A stretch of 64,000 nucleotides of DNA from Candidatus Copromonas faecavium (nom. illeg.) (GTDB lineage: Bacteria; Bacillota; Clostridia; Lachnospirales; Lachnospiraceae), in assembly GCA_018712915.1 (NCBI GenBank), contig DVGC01000064.1, positions 1 to 64,000 of the forward strand, in the 5' to 3' direction. Made by a program: the position numbers and the translations under genes. The notes under the pieces are model-generated. The model was given only the letters and a program-made list of their open reading frames with translations. It was not told where the DNA came from and did not search any database. Shown here in pieces: positions 7,375 to 16,812 of the stretch (the first letter of the stretch is position 1; the number at the start of each line of letters is the position of its first letter).

Positions 7375-9253
7375 GAACCGGGGAAAATCCTGGCGTCCGG
7401 AGTATCTGAATCTGTTTGTTCCGTTTCTAATGCTGGTTCTTTCCGAGTGGATAACCGGGAATCTTCCAAATCTGACGCCGGCCGGACTGGTATTAAGCCT
7501 GGTGGTTTATGCGATCCTGTATGCCGGTGTTTTTTTCCTGGCGGGAACAACGAAATTATCCTGGCTGATTTTGAGCCTTCTGATTTACGGGCTGGCCGTT
7601 GGGGAATACTTTGTTATCAGCTTCAGGGAACGTCCGGCCATGATCTGGGATGTCTTGGCCCTTCGGACGGCCATGACCGTATCAGCCAATTATCATTATG
7701 CCGTGACGCTGCCGATGGTACTGTCTCTTCTTGGCGTTTTTGTGCTGGGGATTTTTTCCTGGATGGTTCCGCTTCGTATTTCCGGCAGGAAAAAGAGGGT
7801 TAAGGGGCTGGCGGCCTGGACAGGCGGTACGTTTGCCTTCGGCCTTCTGCTTTTTGGCATTCTTGTTCCGAAATTTAACCTGAAAGTTCCCATGTGGGAT
7901 CCGATTGTCAGCTTTGAGCATCAGGGATTTCTGCTTTCTACCGTTCTGTCCTTTGAATCCCTGTTTCCGGACCAGCCGGAAGGGTACGGGGAGGCACATG
8001 CGGAAGCGCTTTTGAAAGAAATGGAAGCAAAGGCACAGGAACTGGGCTGGGAGGAAAGCGGGGGACGGAAAGGCGAAGCGCAGGATGCCGGACAGATGTC
8101 GGAAATGTCCCAGGAGAGAACGGTGCCGGTCAATGTGATCTGCATTATGAATGAAAGCTTTTCCGATCTGCGGATTTTCAACGGGCTGGTACCGGGAAAT
8201 TCTTTTGAAACGGACAGGCCGTTCCTTTCTTTTTTTGACAGTCTGGAGGAAAATGTTCAGAAGGGCTGGCTTTACATGCCGGTTTTCGGCGCCATGACGG
8301 CCAACAGCGAATACGAATTTCTTACGGGAAATTCCTGCGCCTTTGTGCCCCAGGGCTCGATTCCTTATCAGTTTTATACCCGGCCCGGCGATACCTCTCT
8401 GGCCAGGACATTCAGGGAACACGGGTACCGTACGGTTGCCATGCATCCTTATCCCGGGTATAACTGGAACAGGACACAGGCCTATGAAAACCTGGGCTTT
8501 GAGGAATTTCTGGACCAGGAATACTATGATGCCGCCGGTTTTGGAACCGGGGAAGGAGAAATGCCCAGAGGATATCTGAGCGATCAGGCCGACTACCAGG
8601 CCATTATCCGTCAGGTGGAGGAAAAGACTCCGGGGGAGAAGCTGTTTCTGTTTAATGTGACCATGCAGAACCATGGAGGATATGAGGTGGCTGATTTTCC
8701 GGCGGCGGTTTATGTAAGCCGGTTAAACGGAGAGGACTGCCGGGGGGAATTTCCCAAGGCAGAACAGTATCTGACGCTGATGGAACTGTCAGACGAAGCA
8801 CTGGCCGGGCTTCTGGCATATTTTTCCGAGTATGAGGAGCCCACAATGGTGGTTTTGTTTGGAGATCATCAGCCCAGTGTGGAGACTTCGTTTTACGAGG
8901 CTCTTTATGGCACAGGCTGGAGTGAAGTTCCGGCAGAATTGAAGCTTCATTCTTTTGTGACGCCCTACCTGGTCTGGACCAATTATGACAGAGAGACAGA
9001 GGATGCAGGAGATATGAGTGCCTTTATGCTGGGGAATCTTGTGCTTCAGGAGGCAGGACTGGAACCGGACGGATTCCGGTATGCCGTCGAAGAGATGGGA
9101 AAGGAGTATCCGGTGGTTCATTCCATGGGGCTTCTGACCGGGGATCATGCGTTCCTTGACGTATTGGAGACGGGAACGCTGGATGTTTCCGGGACCATTT
9201 TGGACTATCATACGCTGCAGTATTATAGAATGTTTGAGGAGAAACCGGAATAG
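7364..9253 (+). CDS. LtaS-like phosphoglycerol transferase (sulfatase family), membrane-bound
   Basis: 629 residues: an N-terminal block of about five transmembrane helices (to about residue 170), then an extracellular sulfatase/alkaline-phosphatase-fold domain (about residues 250-570). Likely metal and catalytic residues are Glu264 (IMNESFSDL), Thr312 (GAMTANSEYEF), Asp501 and His502 (FGDHQPS), the set used by lipoteichoic acid synthase, which moves glycerol phosphate from phosphatidylglycerol through a threonine intermediate. The linker 205-250 is acidic and low-complexity. It overlaps the SIS gene and precedes a membrane glycosyltransferase-like gene, so it probably polymerises or decorates a wall- or lipid-linked glycan with phosphoglycerol. 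Whether it makes true LTA is unknown. Confidence 0.85.
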   Translation: MTGKNRGKSWRPEYLNLFVPFLMLVLSEWITGNLPNLTPAGLVLSLVVYAILYAGVFFLAGTTKLSWLILSLLIYGLAVGEYFVISFRERPAMIWDVLALRTAMTVSANYHYAVTLPMVLSLLGVFVLGIFSWMVPLRISGRKKRVKGLAAWTGGTFAFGLLLFGILVPKFNLKVPMWDPIVSFEHQGFLLSTVLSFESLFPDQPEGYGEAHAEALLKEMEAKAQELGWEESGGRKGEAQDAGQMSEMSQERTVPVNVICIMNESFSDLRIFNGLVPGNSFETDRPFLSFFDSLEENVQKGWLYMPVFGAMTANSEYEFLTGNSCAFVPQGSIPYQFYTRPGDTSLARTFREHGYRTVAMHPYPGYNWNRTQAYENLGFEEFLDQEYYDAAGFGTGEGEMPRGYLSDQADYQAIIRQVEEKTPGEKLFLFNVTMQNHGGYEVADFPAAVYVSRLNGEDCRGEFPKAEQYLTLMELSDEALAGLLAYFSEYEEPTMVVLFGDHQPSVETSFYEALYGTGWSEVPAELKLHSFVTPYLVWTNYDRETEDAGDMSAFMLGNLVLQEAGLEPDGFRYAVEEMGKEYPVVHSMGLLTGDHAFLDVLETGTLDVSGTILDYHTLQYYRMFEEKPE

Positions 9254-9268
9254 AATCCGGGAGTGATG

Positions 9269-11554
9269 ATGAAAAAACGGGAATGGGCTGTGCTGACCTT
9301 TATGGCCATGGCGGCTGTGTCAGCTCTTTTAATAGGAATCGGCAAGATTTATGTAATAGGGATTGACGGAGACCGTCTGCGTGAGCCGGAGACCTTAGGG
9401 CTTCTGGCAGAAACTGCGGTTCTATTTGCTGCGTTCTTTCTGGAGCTGCGCTTAAGGAAGAGGCTGCTCTGGCGGGCCGTCCTGATGGGAGTGACGGCAT
9501 CTGTATTTCTCTGGATTCATCAGGCATTTCTTCCGGTGCTTGTGTCGGGGCTTTATCTTTTGGTGCTGGCTGGCTTTGGCAGGTTTCTTCTGGAAGTCAT
9601 GTCCCGCGGAAAACGGCTTTCTTCGGAACGGCTGGTTTCCTGGCTGGCTGAGTTTACGGCAGGATGCGGAGGGATGATTCTCCTGTTTTGCCTGATGTCC
9701 CTGGCGGGAATCGGGGAGATTGCCTATACCAGAATCGCTGTTCTGCTGATTGCTGCCCTGCTGGAAATGCGGATACTGCGGAAAAAAAGAGAAACTGCAG
9801 GCAGTACAGGTATCCCGGAAACCACCGGTATTTCCAGGGCTCTGGAACAGGAGCAGCCGATCTCCATGATCGTTGCCGCTCTTTTTGCGCTGATTTTTGC
9901 CATGCTGCTGCTCCAGGCCGGCAGGATAAACATCTGCATCGACTATGATTCGCTCCATTACAGTCTGCGTTCAGAGTATATTCTGAATAACGGGAACGGG
10001 ATTTATGAAAATCTTGGAAGCGTCAACGTGGTTTATACCTACCCCAAAGGATTGGAAATCCTTCTTTTTCCGCTTTCCGGACTGCCGTCTCACAGCTTTT
10101 TTCTGGCGTTTCAGTTCTGGATGGTCGGAGGAATTCTTCTGGTCAGCGGCCGGATTACCGGGCTGTTTGTGAACCGGAGGCTGGGCGTTTTATGCATGGC
10201 GGTTTTGTCCTGTATCCCGGGAATTATGAATATGGCCGTTTCGGCCAAGACGGATGCGTCCACTGCGTTTTTCCAGCTGGTGATGATTTATTTTCTGCTG
10301 CTTTATGCCAAACGGCAGAAAAGCAGTTTCCTGGTGGCGGCAGCAAACGCATTCATGATGACCATGGTCCTGAAGCCAACGGCAGTGGTCTTTTCTACCA
10401 TTGCTGCGGGTACGGCCGGACTTTATCTGCTGGCTGTGCGCAGACTGCGGTTCCAAATCCGTGGAAGCCTTTTTCCGTCGGCTTTGATGATGGCCCTCAT
10501 GTGGGTACTGGTATGGCTTCGTACCTGGCTCCTTACAGGCCTTCCGGTTACTTCGGTTTTTTATTCCATCTGGTCCAGACTGGGCTTCTCAGTCCGTTAT
10601 CCGTTCCGGTTTGATGATCTGCCTTCCAATGGAGGGGCTTTGTTTTCCATAAGCGGGCTGAAGCACATCCTGAAGCGGCTTTTCGGAGTTCTGGCAGCGC
10701 CTGTGGGAGAGGACATGGCTCATGTGCGGATTGCATGGGGAACATCTTTCCTGGTGATTTTTCTGCTTTTGCTTCTGGTTCCCCTTGTGGTGGAAATGCG
10801 GAAGCTCCGGGAGAGAGAAAAAAAGCCTCTTTTCTGCTTGGTGTGTATTCTTCTGACCAATGGAGCGGCCAGCCTGGCGGCATTGTATCTGCTGTGGCAG
10901 GTGGATGGAAATTATTTCATGCTGCTGTATGCGCTTCTTTCCATTCTTGCAGTGATCATTCTGGGGAAAATTCAGAACCGCTTCCTGGCCAGGCTGATTA
11001 TGAAAATGCTGGTGCCTTTTGCGCTGTTTAACATTACGGTGACGGCAGTCAGCAACTGGAGCGGGACGCTGGGATTAAGCCCGGTTTCCCTGGCCCATGG
11101 AGGCTTTTATGACCACAGGCAGGAGGAAAAAGAGCGGCTTTATCATTACGGCAACAGGGAAATATGGGAAATTCTGGCTGAGGATCCTCAGAACCGGGTT
11201 TTGATTTTTGGAGATCAGCCGGAACTTTTAAGTTTTCCCTGCAATGCCCAGAGCTATACGGATATTGAAGGAAGCGGAGGAAATTATCTGCTTACGGCCA
11301 GCACGGAGGCGCTGGTGGAGTTCCTGATCTATGCCGATATGGATTACGTGTATCTGGGAAGCGGATACGTGAAGCCGGGGACAGAGGCATGGGAGCATGT
11401 GGTGACCATGATAAAGGACGGATATCTGACGGAAATGACGTATGAGAACGGAAATGCCCTTGGGGTGTTCAAAAAGGAGCCGTCGTCCGTTTCGGATCCG
11501 GATGCGGTGATTGCTGAGTTTTCGGTGAATTACTGGCCCGGCGAGCAGCAGTAG
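9269..11554 (+). CDS. Large polytopic membrane protein, GT-C glycosyltransferase-like
   Basis: About 761 residues with some 14-16 hydrophobic helices and a soluble C-terminal part of about 150 residues. Three start codons are in frame (GTG 9263, ATG 9266, ATG 9269); the last gives the best distance from GGGAG at 9259-9263. An acidic first large loop, INICIDYDSLHYSLRSEY, resembles the catalytic aspartate loop of GT-C enzymes, which use polyprenyl-phosphate sugars on the outer face of the membrane. The C-terminal domain (RVLIFGDQPELLSF) is soluble and alpha/beta-like. It follows the LtaS-like gene after 15 bases. I do not recognise a named family; GT-C is an inference from topology. Confidence 0.6.
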   Translation: MKKREWAVLTFMAMAAVSALLIGIGKIYVIGIDGDRLREPETLGLLAETAVLFAAFFLELRLRKRLLWRAVLMGVTASVFLWIHQAFLPVLVSGLYLLVLAGFGRFLLEVMSRGKRLSSERLVSWLAEFTAGCGGMILLFCLMSLAGIGEIAYTRIAVLLIAALLEMRILRKKRETAGSTGIPETTGISRALEQEQPISMIVAALFALIFAMLLLQAGRINICIDYDSLHYSLRSEYILNNGNGIYENLGSVNVVYTYPKGLEILLFPLSGLPSHSFFLAFQFWMVGGILLVSGRITGLFVNRRLGVLCMAVLSCIPGIMNMAVSAKTDASTAFFQLVMIYFLLLYAKRQKSSFLVAAANAFMMTMVLKPTAVVFSTIAAGTAGLYLLAVRRLRFQIRGSLFPSALMMALMWVLVWLRTWLLTGLPVTSVFYSIWSRLGFSVRYPFRFDDLPSNGGALFSISGLKHILKRLFGVLAAPVGEDMAHVRIAWGTSFLVIFLLLLLVPLVVEMRKLREREKKPLFCLVCILLTNGAASLAALYLLWQVDGNYFMLLYALLSILAVIILGKIQNRFLARLIMKMLVPFALFNITVTAVSNWSGTLGLSPVSLAHGGFYDHRQEEKERLYHYGNREIWEILAEDPQNRVLIFGDQPELLSFPCNAQSYTDIEGSGGNYLLTASTEALVEFLIYADMDYVYLGSGYVKPGTEAWEHVVTMIKDGYLTEMTYENGNALGVFKKEPSSVSDPDAVIAEFSVNYWPGEQQ

Positions 11555-11662
11555 GAAAAGAACGGCCTGATGTCCCGTTCCGGGAAGCCAGGGGCGGAGA
11601 AAGAGGACAGGACGCGGACGGCAGAAAATACGGCAGCAGGTTTTGCAAAGAGGAGTTACAGG

Positions 11663-13585
11663 ATGGAGTTACAGGAGAAGCTTGGAGAGGGACTGAGGAG
11701 AAAAACGGAAAGCCTTTTGATTTTTGCAATTCTTTTGGGATTCGGGTTTTTCGTGAACCGGGGAGTGGAGCTGAAAGGGCTATACATGGATGATCTGTAT
11801 CTGTGGTCCTGTTACGGAGAACAGTCTTTTACAGAGTATGTGTTCCCCGTGGGAGGAAGCAGATTCCGCTTCGTTTTTTACCTGGCTTCCTGGCTGGAGC
11901 TTCTGTTTTTGGGGAATCATGTGGAATGGATGGTTCCGTTTAACATCATTCTGAACAGCCTGATCGCTTTTTCCATTTACCGGATGTGCCTTTCTTTCAG
12001 CGGACAGAGAAAGGCAGTCAGTCTGGTCCTTTCACTGGTTTTTCTAAGCTCCAGGATGGCCTACTACCAGATTGGCCAGTTTTACGGATTGATGGAAAGT
12101 CTGGGGCTGTGGGCAGCCATTGGCATTCTGTATCTTCTGTTCCTGTATGTCAACGGGAAGGATGGGGCGGCCTATCTTGGCGCCTGCCTGCTTTATTTTC
12201 TGGCCAGTTTTATTCATGAGCGGTATATGGTGCTGTTCCCGGCGCTTTTACTGGCGCTGGCTTTCGGTACCGCAGAAGGTGCAGGAAACGGAAGAAATGA
12301 GGAAGAGGAATGGGAGAGCCGGATGGCTGCGCGCCCGGGAAAAGGCCGTTCCAGAGGCAGAGGAAACGGCCGGCAGAATCAGGTTTCTGAGACGGTGTCT
12401 GTTCCTAAATGGAGCCTGCTTCTGGTGACGCTTGGCGTGTTTGCCCTGATCCAGGGGATTCGTTTTGTGACCATCGGAACTCTGTCCCCGGCAGGCACAG
12501 GAGGAACGGATGTGGCAGATACCTTTCGGCTGACGGATGCCATCAGCCATGCATGGGAGCAGGTGGCATTTGTGTTCGGAAGAAATTCCGGCCCGGATTA
12601 TCTGTGCATTCTGCCTTTTGCAGACTCGCCGGATGGAATCCGGATGCTGATTCTTCTTTCCAATGTGGTGCTGGCGGCGGCGGTGGCAGCATTTGCCGTG
12701 GGCTGGGCAAGGGATCGGGGACGGTTTTTCTTCCATTTGAAAAATGTGGTCCTGTTCCTTGTGTTTATTGCTCTTTGTATCGGATCTTCCAGCGTGACCA
12801 TCCGGGTGGAAATGCGGTGGGTTTATGTGGTTTTTGCCCTGGCGCTTCTGTTCCTGTCCTATATGACCTCTGTTATGGGGAAAGCAGGAGTGCTGGTATT
12901 TCTCTATGCAGCTCTGGCTGTTCCTGCGGAAATGTTTTACAGAGACAACTGGAAAAATCTTTATCTCTGGCCGGAACAGATGAAATATAATTCACTGGCG
13001 GAGCAGACCATCGAACGGTATAGGGATCAGATTTTTGAGAAGGATGTTTACATCATCGGGAATACGTATGAGATGAGCGATTTTACGGCAGAAACCTTTT
13101 TGAAGGTTTATGACCGTGAGAACCGGCTGGACGGAAAGCGTATCCAGTTTATCGACAGTGATTTTGACTTTAAAGAGATTACGGACGATATGGTGATCCT
13201 GAGGGAAGATCCGGAGAACTTCGCTTATCAGGATGTAACAGATTTTGTTAAGAAACAGCGAATGAACCTGGCCTATGGAAGCTATGAGGACGGCTGGGTT
13301 GATGAACATGCGAAAATCGTCTTCATGAATGATGACAGAGACACGGTGACGTTGAATTGCTATTATCCAGGAACCATTACCGGTGAACAGGTATGTCGGG
13401 TAACGGTGAATGGAGAACGGATGCTGGATTTGGTATTTACGGATCAGAATATGACTTACGAAATTCCGGCAGCTCCTTATCAGATGATATCATTGGAACT
13501 GTCCTGCAATTTTTACGTAGCCAATGCCGAGGAGACGAGAGGGGAAGAAAATCTGGCGATGATTGTGAGAATCAACGCTGATTAG
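11663..13585 (+). CDS. Polytopic membrane protein, GT-C-like, with soluble C-terminal domain
   Basis: 640 residues from an ATG with AGGAG at 11651-11655; an in-frame ATG at 11570 would add a hydrophilic tail with no good ribosome binding site. About ten to twelve helices with the early outside motif YMDDLYLWSCYGEQ (acidic pair as in GT-C enzymes) and SFIHERYMVLFPALLL. A charged, Arg/Gly/Glu-rich cytoplasmic insert lies near residues 200-240. The last 200 residues are soluble, with several DFDF/DDRD acidic stretches. It sits between two other membrane proteins of the same style, 16 bases before the lysine-rich gene. Probably a sugar transferase or modifier of the same polymer; not recognised more closely. 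Confidence 0.55.
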   Translation: MELQEKLGEGLRRKTESLLIFAILLGFGFFVNRGVELKGLYMDDLYLWSCYGEQSFTEYVFPVGGSRFRFVFYLASWLELLFLGNHVEWMVPFNIILNSLIAFSIYRMCLSFSGQRKAVSLVLSLVFLSSRMAYYQIGQFYGLMESLGLWAAIGILYLLFLYVNGKDGAAYLGACLLYFLASFIHERYMVLFPALLLALAFGTAEGAGNGRNEEEEWESRMAARPGKGRSRGRGNGRQNQVSETVSVPKWSLLLVTLGVFALIQGIRFVTIGTLSPAGTGGTDVADTFRLTDAISHAWEQVAFVFGRNSGPDYLCILPFADSPDGIRMLILLSNVVLAAAVAAFAVGWARDRGRFFFHLKNVVLFLVFIALCIGSSSVTIRVEMRWVYVVFALALLFLSYMTSVMGKAGVLVFLYAALAVPAEMFYRDNWKNLYLWPEQMKYNSLAEQTIERYRDQIFEKDVYIIGNTYEMSDFTAETFLKVYDRENRLDGKRIQFIDSDFDFKEITDDMVILREDPENFAYQDVTDFVKKQRMNLAYGSYEDGWVDEHAKIVFMNDDRDTVTLNCYYPGTITGEQVCRVTVNGERMLDLVFTDQNMTYEIPAAPYQMISLELSCNFYVANAEETRGEENLAMIVRINAD

Positions 13586-13601
13586 ATGAGGAGAATTGAA
13601 T

Positions 13602-15227
13602 ATGGATGAATTGCAAATCGCCGCCGGAGCCGTGATTCTGGCAGTGATGGCTCTGTGTTCCCGCATATTTTGGATGCGGAGAAACATTTCGGCCCATTTA
13701 AGTCCAGTCCGGCGCGAGATGAAGAAGGAAAAGGCCTGGCTGCGGCGGGGGGAATATAACGCTGCCATGGTAAAGGGCCGGCAGAACCTGGAGCTCCTGT
13801 TAAAACTGGTTGCGGAGTTCCATGGGATTCAGCTGGACAATACGGCCCAGGCGATGGCCAATGCCAAGGCGGGACCGGCCAGGGGCGCTTTTTCTGCGCG
13901 AAAACATCAGGGCCGGCGGGTGAAGAAGGTTATGACTCACCAGCAGTTTGGCTGGTGGCTGGATTCCAACGGATATCTGGATCGGGTCGGAAAATGGGAG
14001 CTGAACGAGATTCGGCTGATTGGAAACAAAGCGGTGCATGAAAACTATGCATCCAAGGAGGACGCGTGGAACCAGTATAATTATCTGGAAGATGTGTTTC
14101 AACTGATTTCAGAAAAAAGTGCCGGAAGGGACCGCGGGGGAAAGCCGGGCGGAAGAGAGCAGCCGGAGAACAGGCAGCCTGCAGGAAAGAAGACGGCAGG
14201 AAGCAAAAAAAACGGGAAAAAAGATTCTGGGAGGAAAGATTCCGGAAAGAAAGAACCGGAACAGAAGAACACAGGGAAGAAAGACTCGGGAAAAAAGGAT
14301 CCAGGGAAAAAAGACTCTGGAAGAAAAGAACCAGCAAAAAAGGAATCCGGAAGTAAGAAGCAGACGGGGGCCAAAGAACAGGGGAAGAAACCGGAAAAGA
14401 AGGCAGAACAGAAAAAGCAGGAGCCTTTGAAGAAAGAAGCCGCACAGAAACCGAATAACAGGAATGAAGCTGCTGCGAAAGAGCCGGATAAAAAAAAGGC
14501 GCCGGAGGGAAAGAAAGCTTCGATGAAGAAAGAGCCTGTGAAACAGGAACCTGCAAAGAATGGGCCTGTGGAGAACCGGCAGGAAGAAGCGCAGCCGGCA
14601 GTCAAATTGAGTGCGTCGGCCAAGCGCAGGGCGAGAAGGAAGCGGGCAAAGGCAGCCAAGCTGGCGATGGAACAGCAGAAGGCGGCAGAAGGCATTTTGC
14701 TGCAGGAAAACGGTTTGGCCGGAGGGGAGCCAGAGAAGCTGCAAGAGAAATCGAAAGCAGCCGGAAATGTTTCGAAGGAGAAGCGGGAAAAATCGAAAGC
14801 AGCCGGAAATGCTGCCGGGGGAAATCCGGAGAGGTCAGAACCGGAAGGAAAGACTCCTGAGAAAAAGCCGGAGAGGTCAGAACCGGAAGGAAAGACTCCT
14901 GAGAAAAAGTCGGAGAAGAAAGCTCCTAAGAGGAAGAGAAAATCAAAATCGGCCGGAAAGACTCCGGAGGGGAAAGAGAAAGAAAAAGCTCCTGAAGGAA
15001 AGCAGGAAACGAAGACTCCGGAAGAAACGAAGTCCTCAGTGAAGCAGGAAATGAAGGCTCCGGAGGAAGCGAAGTCCTCAGTGAACCAGGAAATAAATGC
15101 TTCGGAGGAAAAGGAAGCAGCCCCGGCCCGGAAAAAGAGAACCGGCCGCCGCAGACCCCGCAGAAAGAAGTCACTGCCCCAGAGTCTGTCACAGAGCATT
15201 GGAGGAGCGAATGAAGCAGCGAATTAG
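13602..15227 (+). CDS. Membrane-anchored HEPN/DUF4145-like protein with a long lysine-rich repeat tail
   Basis: 541 residues from the ATG with GAGGAG at 13588-13593. One N-terminal transmembrane helix (about residues 4-23) is followed by a folded domain (about 40-165) with NLELLLKLVAEFHGIQ and EIRLIGNKAVHENYASKEDA, resembling the R-x-x-GN-x-x-H pattern of DUF4145/HEPN-like domains. From about residue 170 to the end it is low-complexity, rich in Lys, Glu, Gly, Pro and Ser, with KKDSGKK, KSAGK and SEPEGKTPEKK repeats, a basic patch ASAKRRARRKRAK and a C-terminal RRRPRRKK. A 42-bp exact tandem duplication lies at 14826-14909. It overlaps the next gene by 17 bases, so is co-translated with envelope genes. 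Function unknown; a charged tether to nucleic acid, anionic polymer or proteins is conceivable. Confidence 0.7.
   Translation: MDELQIAAGAVILAVMALCSRIFWMRRNISAHLSPVRREMKKEKAWLRRGEYNAAMVKGRQNLELLLKLVAEFHGIQLDNTAQAMANAKAGPARGAFSARKHQGRRVKKVMTHQQFGWWLDSNGYLDRVGKWELNEIRLIGNKAVHENYASKEDAWNQYNYLEDVFQLISEKSAGRDRGGKPGGREQPENRQPAGKKTAGSKKNGKKDSGRKDSGKKEPEQKNTGKKDSGKKDPGKKDSGRKEPAKKESGSKKQTGAKEQGKKPEKKAEQKKQEPLKKEAAQKPNNRNEAAAKEPDKKKAPEGKKASMKKEPVKQEPAKNGPVENRQEEAQPAVKLSASAKRRARRKRAKAAKLAMEQQKAAEGILLQENGLAGGEPEKLQEKSKAAGNVSKEKREKSKAAGNAAGGNPERSEPEGKTPEKKPERSEPEGKTPEKKSEKKAPKRKRKSKSAGKTPEGKEKEKAPEGKQETKTPEETKSSVKQEMKAPEEAKSSVNQEINASEEKEAAPARKKRTGRRRPRRKKSLPQSLSQSIGGANEAAN
14826..14909 (+). repeat. 42-bp tandem duplication in the lysine-rich gene
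   Basis: Two adjacent identical 42-bp units (14826-14867 and 14868-14909) encode a 14-residue unit with SEPEGKTPEKK. Being a multiple of three, gain or loss of a unit keeps the frame. Weaker copies of KSKAAGN and of the KSSVKQE unit lie on both sides. Confidence 0.9.
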
Positions 15228-16779
15228 GAAATGGTGCTACGCAGGGTTTCCCCTGCTGGGGGACCTGTTTTATCTGGCCTATCTTCAAAGATCGGCAATA
15301 GACATGGTATATTCCGACTATATTCGTCTGATCAATTCCTATTTGCCGGACGTCTGGAACCCGGAAAAATTTTTTGTGCCAGACCTTCTGACCAGAATCC
15401 CTGTCAACTATCTGGAGCGGGGACTCAATGTGGAATTGTTCGGTTACAGCGTAACCTTTGACCGGATCATGGGAGTCCTTGGCTTCGGACTTTCTGCCCT
15501 GGTAATCGGAATGTATGCCCGCCGCCAGCGCATCGGTCTTGGCTGGTATGCATCGGCCATGGCGGTCATGTTCAGCCTGAATAAATGGGAAATGCTTTAT
15601 AACGGAACCGGATGGGCCCATTTTCTGGCCTTTGCCTGCTTCTTTTTCCATTATTATCTGCTGGATCGGGTTTATGAGGTGCGCAATGGAAAGCGGACGG
15701 TTCAGGGAGAGCGGGTGAGCAGCAGGAAATGGCGCAGGCAGCTGGTCTGGCTGGCCGTTCTGCCGGCGCTCATTACCATTGGGACAGCCGGTCCATACTG
15801 TGCCATTTATACCATGACTCTGGTGCTGGCCTATCTGTTCATTGAGATCAGGAATCAGGTGATTCTGCATCAGGGAATCCGGAAAGTCCGCCGTGAGCTT
15901 GAGAAAGCGGGAGAAAGGCCCGGAGCCATCGGTGTGATTGATTCCAGGACCTGCGAACTGGGCCGTAAGCAGGTGATTTTGCTCCTTGCAGCAGCCATCT
16001 GGCCTCTCCTTTTATATTTGTGGAGCAATTCCCAGGCGGTCTATGAGTATTCGGGAGCGGTGGATACGCCGCTCTTTACGGCTTTTTTTCAGGATCCGAA
16101 ATTTTTTATTAAATTTTTCCTGAAATCTTTCGCTTCTACTGTTTTTGGAGTAGAATTGATTTCCAGACAGATGACCAATGTGCCCGATATGGCCTGGTAT
16201 CTGCTGGGCGCGTTTGTTCTTGCATCCTATGGACTTGCAGTCTGGATGAATTTTTATTACCGGATATCGGAACGGACGATTTTTCCTCTGATGCTTCTGG
16301 CCGGAGGCGGAATGAACCATCTCCTGATCCTTGTGAGCCGGTACATTTTCATGCCGAACGATAATTACGGCATGAGTTCCCGATATGCGCTTCAGTATCA
16401 GCTGGGGGTGCTGGGGATCCTTTTAACCTTTGGACTCGTATTCCGGCGGAAAAAATCCGGTGAAGAGGCGGAACGTACAGAAGGGAAGAACGCACCGGCA
16501 GAGAAAAAATCCGGAAAGGCAGTATATCTGGCAGCCTTCCTGGTGACGGCAGTTTTTCTCTGCGGAAATCTGGTGACGACGGCAGAGGAATTTTCCTTTG
16601 GCGTTCACCGGAAGAACTATAATCTGGAAACACGGGAAATGCTTCTTAATTTTGAGCAGGCCACGGATGAGGAGCTGGAAGCGCGTCTGGAATACCATAA
16701 GCCGGGCTGCAGAGAGGCTCTGGAGATTTTGAAGGAACATCACTGGAATATTTTCCGGGAGTCAGGTACCCCGCAGTAA
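15211..16779 (+). CDS. Polytopic membrane protein of the envelope locus
   Basis: 522 residues from the ATG after GGAGGAG at 15201-15207; a longer frame starting upstream would run inside the lysine-rich gene. About ten to twelve transmembrane helices, with an early outside segment YSDYIRLINSYLPDVW, a basic cytoplasmic loop (GKRTVQGERVSSRKWRR) and an Arg/Glu-rich loop near residues 215-250. The layout, with a long outside loop after helix 1, is similar to the two earlier membrane proteins and to GT-C enzymes, but I see no diagnostic motif. It is translationally coupled to the lysine-rich gene (17-base overlap) and 33 bases before rfbF. Confidence 0.5.
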   Translation: MKQRIRKWCYAGFPLLGDLFYLAYLQRSAIDMVYSDYIRLINSYLPDVWNPEKFFVPDLLTRIPVNYLERGLNVELFGYSVTFDRIMGVLGFGLSALVIGMYARRQRIGLGWYASAMAVMFSLNKWEMLYNGTGWAHFLAFACFFFHYYLLDRVYEVRNGKRTVQGERVSSRKWRRQLVWLAVLPALITIGTAGPYCAIYTMTLVLAYLFIEIRNQVILHQGIRKVRRELEKAGERPGAIGVIDSRTCELGRKQVILLLAAAIWPLLLYLWSNSQAVYEYSGAVDTPLFTAFFQDPKFFIKFFLKSFASTVFGVELISRQMTNVPDMAWYLLGAFVLASYGLAVWMNFYYRISERTIFPLMLLAGGGMNHLLILVSRYIFMPNDNYGMSSRYALQYQLGVLGILLTFGLVFRRKKSGEEAERTEGKNAPAEKKSGKAVYLAAFLVTAVFLCGNLVTTAEEFSFGVHRKNYNLETREMLLNFEQATDEELEARLEYHKPGCREALEILKEHHWNIFRESGTPQ

Positions 16780-16812
16780 GCGGACGGGGCATAAAATAAT
16801 GGAGGAACACCA

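Noticed and set aside
14099-15199. A long minus-strand open frame, rich in Phe and Ser, opposite the lysine-rich gene
   Set aside because: It is the complement of Lys/Glu-rich codons, so lacks stops by base composition. No start signal; the neighbours are all on the + strand.
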